Positions 61,155 through 64,000 of a DNA stretch of 64,000 bases are shown here, piece after piece; position 1 is the first letter of the stretch; each line of letters starts with the position of its first letter. The DNA is from Actinosynnema sp. ALI-1.44. Its GTDB lineage: Bacteria > Actinomycetota > Actinomycetes > Mycobacteriales > Pseudonocardiaceae. The notes beneath the pieces were generated by a model, which was given only the letters and a program-made list of their open reading frames with translations, searched no databases and was not told the origin of the DNA. A program made the position numbers and the translations under genes. Location of the stretch: the NCBI RefSeq assembly GCF_001984155.1, contig NZ_MTQO01000038.1, positions 62,001 through 126,000 of the forward strand, written 5' to 3'.

Positions 61155-61760
61155 ATGCGGACATGGCTTGGTGCCGCGGTCCTGGTGTTCGCACTGGCCG
61201 GATGCGGCAGCGACGCGGGTGAGCAGAAGCAGGCCGCACCGCCTGCTCAGGTGTCCACAGGGGACTCCGCGTCCGCCGCGCAGGGCGTTGCCTCGTTGCC
61301 CGCGTCGACACCGACCGAGATCTCCATTCCGAAGATCGGCGCCCGCTCCTCGCTCGTCCCGCTCGGCCTGAACGCGGACCAGACCATCCAAGTGCCACCG
61401 GTCGACCAGCCCATGCAGGCCGGCTGGTACGACAAGGCGCCGACGCCGGGTGAAGCCGGTCCCGCGGTCATCCTCGGCCACGTCGACGGCAACAAGAAGC
61501 CGGGGATCTTCTACCGGCTCAAGGAACTGGCCGTCGGCGACGAGATCGCCGTGTCCAGGCAGGACGGCAAGACAGCGCAGTTCAAGGTCACGCACGTCGA
61601 GCAGATCGCCAAGCGCGAGTTCCCGACCGACAAGGTGTATGGCGACACCCATGGTTCGGAACTGCGCCTGATCACGTGCGGCGGCCAGTTCGACCACGCG
61701 GCCCACAGCTACAAGGACAACATCATCGTCTACGCGACCCTGATCACCTCCAAGTCCTGA
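61155..61760 (+). CDS. Class F-like sortase, lipoprotein
   Basis: This 201-residue protein has a lipobox L-A-G-C (Cys about 16) and a sortase domain (about 55-198) with catalytic His in V-I-L-G-H-V-D-G (about 108) and Cys in L-R-L-I-T-C-G-G (about 174). The N-terminal T-E-I-S-I-P-K-I-G strand and the end Y-K-D-N-I-I-V-Y-A are class F features. After the Cys no arginine is present, although sortases normally use one (see findings). It probably attaches the 60762 and 63291 products to the wall or another acceptor. The ATG lies 6 bp after the substrate gene. Confidence 0.88.
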   Translation: MRTWLGAAVLVFALAGCGSDAGEQKQAAPPAQVSTGDSASAAQGVASLPASTPTEISIPKIGARSSLVPLGLNADQTIQVPPVDQPMQAGWYDKAPTPGEAGPAVILGHVDGNKKPGIFYRLKELAVGDEIAVSRQDGKTAQFKVTHVEQIAKREFPTDKVYGDTHGSELRLITCGGQFDHAAHSYKDNIIVYATLITSKS

Positions 61761-61805
61761 GTGGAGCCCGGATCGTGATGATCCGGTGTGGGGCCCCACA
61801 CCGGA

Positions 61806-62666
61806 TCACGCGACACTGGGCGGCCCTTGGTCGACACGCCGACGGATCGCGTCCGCGTTGTCGAGCAGCTCGCCGAAAGGCATGCGCTCGTCCCACCACG
61901 TCACGCCCGCGTCGGCCAACTGCTGGAGCACCGGCCACTTGCCGCCCGGGCTGGACCCGCCGATGATGAAGTCGAACGGCTGGTCGGCCAGCCCGGCCTC
62001 TTCACGCGCGGTCTGTAAGAACGTGCCCGCCGCGGTGACCTCGTCGAGCGGCGGCGGTTCCGCCTGCCATGCGCCGGACAACATCGGCATCGCCCCGTCC
62101 CACCTGGCCGCGCGGCGCATCGGCGGCAGGTTGGGCCACCTGCCACCCACCCAGATCGGCACACGCGGCCGTTGCACCGGCGTCGGCCGGAAGATCACAT
62201 CCCGCACTGTCACGTGCTTGCCTTCGAACGTGGTGCGTTCGCCCGACCAGAGCCGGTCGAGCACCGTCAGGCCTTCGTCGAGCCGCTCGGCCAGCACCCG
62301 CCGGGACGTCGGTTCGCCGAACGTGCCGTACTCGTCCTCCACCGGCTCGCCGAGGCCGACGCCGAGGACCATCCGACCGCCGGTGAGCCGGTCGAGCGTG
62401 GCCACTTCGCGGGCGAGTTTCTGCGGTCTGCGGCGGGCGACCGGGGTGATCATCGTGCCCAGCCTGATCCGGCTGGTGACCATGGCCGCCGCGGTGAGCA
62501 GGATCCACGGATCGGCGATCTCCCTGACCAAGCCCTTCTCGTGCACGACGTGGTCCCAGACGAACAGCGCGTCCCACCCGGCGTGCTCGACCGCCTGGGC
62601 GAGGACCGCGACGGCCTCCGGGTCGGCGAAGTCGCCGAAGTTGGGGATGTTCACCGAGAATCGCAT
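61806..62666 (-). CDS. LLM-class flavin-dependent oxidoreductase
   Basis: This 286-residue TIM-barrel protein belongs to the luciferase-like/F420-dependent family: I-P-N-F-G-D-F-A-D-P (about 7-16), A-V-E-H-A-G-W-D-A-L-F-V-W-D-H-V (about 26-41), T-S-R-I-R-L-G-T-M (about 69-77), L-D-R-L-T-G-G-R-M-V-L-G-V-G-L-G (about 93-108). Members use F420 or FMN. Substrate cannot be deduced. It stands alone between the sortase gene and the SixA-like gene, from which it is divergent by 49 bp. Confidence 0.9.
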   Translation of the reverse strand: MRFSVNIPNFGDFADPEAVAVLAQAVEHAGWDALFVWDHVVHEKGLVREIADPWILLTAAAMVTSRIRLGTMITPVARRRPQKLAREVATLDRLTGGRMVLGVGLGEPVEDEYGTFGEPTSRRVLAERLDEGLTVLDRLWSGERTTFEGKHVTVRDVIFRPTPVQRPRVPIWVGGRWPNLPPMRRAARWDGAMPMLSGAWQAEPPPLDEVTAAGTFLQTAREEAGLADQPFDFIIGGSSPGGKWPVLQQLADAGVTWWDERMPFGELLDNADAIRRRVDQGPPSVA

Positions 62667-62715
62667 GCCTCACACCATGCACCCACCCACCGACAAAACT
62701 GCGAGACTGGGTCGC

Positions 62716-63153
62716 ATGACCGTCCGCACGCTGCTGATACTCCGGCACGCCAGCGCCGCGAACGCGGTGGGCCTCGCCGACGTGGAGCGGCCGTTGACGC
62801 CGATCGGCCGCGAGGAGGCCACGAAGGTGGGCCGCGAGCTGGCGTCGATGCGCCCCGGGCACGTGCTGTGCTCACCGGCGCTGCGGACAAGGCAGACCTG
62901 GGACCGCGTGCGTGCCGAGTTGCCGAACCAGCCCGGGGTCACGTTCGACCAGAGCATGTATCTGGCTGGAGTGGACACTCTGCGCGAACTGGTCTGGCAG
63001 ACCGGCGACGAGGTGACCACGCTGCTGCTGATCGGCCACAACCCCGCTGTGCACGAGCTGGCCTGGGCCCTGCTCGGCGAGCTGGCGCCACAGCGCTTCC
63101 CACCTGCCAGTCTCGCGGCGGTCGAGTTCGACGGGGACTGGACGCAGCTCTAG
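62716..63153 (+). CDS. SixA-type histidine phosphatase
   Basis: This 145-residue protein has the histidine phosphatase superfamily motif L-I-L-R-H-A-S-A (about 6-13, catalytic R-H), L-T-P-I-G-R-E-E-A, V-L-C-S-P-A-L-R-T-R-Q-T-W (about 49-61) and the second His in L-L-I-G-H-N-P-A-V-H (about 99-108). SixA proteins remove phosphate from histidine residues; many actinobacterial members are uncharacterised. The ATG at 62716 gives the compact SixA length. Confidence 0.9.
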   Translation: MTVRTLLILRHASAANAVGLADVERPLTPIGREEATKVGRELASMRPGHVLCSPALRTRQTWDRVRAELPNQPGVTFDQSMYLAGVDTLRELVWQTGDEVTTLLLIGHNPAVHELAWALLGELAPQRFPPASLAAVEFDGDWTQL

Positions 63154-63173
63154 CGCGACGCGCGGCACCGGGC

Positions 63174-63192
63174 GAGGTTGCTGAGAAATTCC
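63174..63192 (+). promoter_or_regulatory. Possible shared upstream element of the surface protein genes
   Basis: GAGGTTGCTGAGAAATTCC lies 99 bp before the start of the 63291 gene. A near match, CGAGGTTGCTTCGAAAATCC, occurs at 63951-63970 after that gene, and TTCTTCGAAACTC at 60674 before the other surface protein gene. It may be a common regulatory site. Confidence 0.35.
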
Positions 63193-63290
63193 TGCCAATT
63201 CTTTTGCCTGCCCCACGCAACGGGGTCACAGCTCGGTACGTCTTCATGAGTGCGAAAAGCAAACAGGCAGAAATCAAAGGGGACTTTCTC

Positions 63291-63878
63291 ATGCGCAAGA
63301 ACACTCTCGCCGGTGCGGTCGCTTTCGGTATCGCTGGTCTGTTCATTGTCGGCGGCGTCGCGAATGCCGACCAGGGGCCGGGGACGGACGTCGTCGGCAA
63401 GGTCAGCGTCGACAAGAAGTCGTACAAGGCGGGCGACGTCGTCGACGTGAGCGGTGAGTGCCACAAGGCCGGTTCCAGGGACTACACGGTCACCTCGCCC
63501 GCCTTCGCGTCCGCGGTCAAGGTCGTCGACCCGCAGACCGACTTCTTCGCCGGGAAGACCAAGGTCGGCAAGGACGTCAAGCCCGGCTCCTACGCGGTCA
63601 GCTTCCAGTGCGGCGGCCAGGCCATCAGCACGAAGGTGACGGTGGTGGCGACCGAGAAGAAGCAGGTCAAGCCGGTCGAGACGACGAAGAAGGAGAGCGG
63701 CCAGGTCGCCGTCAAGCCGAAGGGCTCGGCGAACACCGGCGGGGGTGACGTGGTGGCGGCCCCGGCGCAGGAGTCCGGTTCGAACACCGGCCTGTACGTG
63801 CTGGGCGGCGCCGGTCTGCTGGCTGCCGGTGGTGCGGGCGCGTTCATGCTGCGCCGCCGCTCGCGTACCCAGAACTGA
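63291..63878 (+). CDS. Surface protein with sorting-like signal
   Basis: This 195-residue protein has a signal peptide (about 1-26, ending A-N-A-D), a beta-rich domain (about 33-125; D-K-K-S-Y-K-A-G-D-V-V and two cysteines that may form a disulfide), a Lys-rich linker, V-K-P-K-G-S-A-N-T-G-G-G (about 143-154), a hydrophobic helix (about 170-187) and the tail R-R-R-S-R-T-Q-N. The signal matches that of the 60762 product, so both are probable substrates of the sortase at 61155. ATG with AAAGGGG upstream; a strong terminator follows. Confidence 0.82.
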   Translation: MRKNTLAGAVAFGIAGLFIVGGVANADQGPGTDVVGKVSVDKKSYKAGDVVDVSGECHKAGSRDYTVTSPAFASAVKVVDPQTDFFAGKTKVGKDVKPGSYAVSFQCGGQAISTKVTVVATEKKQVKPVETTKKESGQVAVKPKGSANTGGGDVVAAPAQESGSNTGLYVLGGAGLLAAGGAGAFMLRRRSRTQN

Positions 63879-63896
63879 AAATCGACCGCACGCTGG

Positions 63897-63933
63897 GTGG
63901 CCCTGTCCCGGGGAAGGGGACAGGGCCACTTTT
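63897..63933 (+). terminator. Strong intrinsic terminator
   Basis: A perfect 13-bp stem GTGGCCCTGTCCC (63897-63909) pairs with 63917-63929 around a 7-bp loop and is followed by TTTT. It ends the 63291 transcript. Confidence 0.9.
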
Positions 63934-64000
63934 GTGTGTGCGGCCCGGCCCGAGGTTGCTTCGAAAATCCGACTTTTATGTGTCGATCCTCGGGCAACCG
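63934..64000. other. Window end, non-coding
   Basis: No coding frame is supported in these last bases. They include the GAGGTTGCTTCGAAAATCC element (63952-63970) and a GGTTGC / GCAACC inverted pair near the end, possibly the control region of another gene beyond the window. Confidence 0.4.

Overview
The window is about 70% GC, uses GTG/TTG starts freely, packs genes with 1-8 bp start/stop overlaps and encodes many actinobacterial families (YbaB and WXG100-like proteins, Ser/Thr kinase with extracellular domain, DUF1707, class F-like sortase). This points to a filamentous actinomycete, most likely of the Pseudonocardiaceae (Amycolatopsis, Kibdelosporangium or Lentzea-like). That placement is inference from gene content and order. 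No tRNA, rRNA, phage, transposase or CRISPR array was seen.

The core theme is nucleoside uptake and breakdown, spread over most of the window. At 3.2-8.8 kb lie a BMP-type nucleoside-binding lipoprotein, a double-domain ABC ATPase, two permeases and cytidine deaminase. Thymidine phosphorylase is at 13.3 kb, adenosine deaminase at 16.2 kb, an aldehyde dehydrogenase pair with deoxyribose-phosphate aldolase at 25-28 kb, uracil phosphoribosyltransferase at 29.1 kb, and a phosphohexo/pentomutase with purine nucleoside phosphorylase at 45.6-48 kb. Together they import nucleosides, deaminate them, split off the base, convert (deoxy)ribose-1-P to the 5-P, cleave deoxyribose-5-P to glyceraldehyde-3-P and acetaldehyde, and oxidise the acetaldehyde. 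The set upp/add/deoA/cdd/deoD/pmmB plus an M20 amidohydrolase, a GGCT-like protein and LpdA (57-60.7 kb) matches the Mycobacterium tuberculosis Rv3303c-Rv3315c neighbourhood, so this is a conserved backbone with lineage-specific insertions.

Region by region: 1-3038 tandem membrane-anchored proteins of unknown function; 3.2-8.8 kb nucleoside transporter operon; 8.7-13.3 kb MFS exporter, cupin regulator, PAP2 phosphatase and a two-component system; 13.3-19.6 kb deoA, a coiled-coil protein with 11-residue repeats, add, an acidic protein and two YbaB-like proteins; 19.8-25 kb PLP enzyme with Lrp regulator, HxlR regulator, a WXG100/NlpC-P60 secretion pair and two tandem paralogues; 25-33 kb deoxyribose catabolism, upp, TetR, a toxin-antitoxin-like pair, a MerR/aldo-keto reductase operon and a peptidase; 33-39 kb subtilisin-like protease, XRE regulator with divergent CxxC protein and HD hydrolase; 39-43.7 kb RpiR regulator with amino-acid ABC transporter and FAD oxidase; 43.7-48 kb flavodoxin, an inserted toxin/immunity cassette, pmmB and PNP; 48-51.6 kb membrane protein/MerR and Ser/Thr kinase; 51.7-56.7 kb methylmalonyl-CoA mutase with its chaperone; 57-64 kb M20 hydrolase, LpdA, sortase with two surface proteins, an LLM oxidoreductase and a SixA-like phosphatase.

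The most exciting item is a 1.43-kb islet at 44.1-45.7 kb. It holds a probable DddA/SCP1.201-like cytidine deaminase toxin and an Imm1-type immunity protein, set between two 151-bp direct repeats that differ at about 11 positions. Each repeat carries the end of the phosphomutase gene and the start of the flavodoxin gene. Two dispersed palindromic repeat families (three and five copies), a sortase lacking the usual downstream arginine with two substrates of unusual anchor motif, a catalytic-domain-less aldehyde dehydrogenase, and a histidine kinase with an extra C-terminal membrane-anchored domain are further points of interest.
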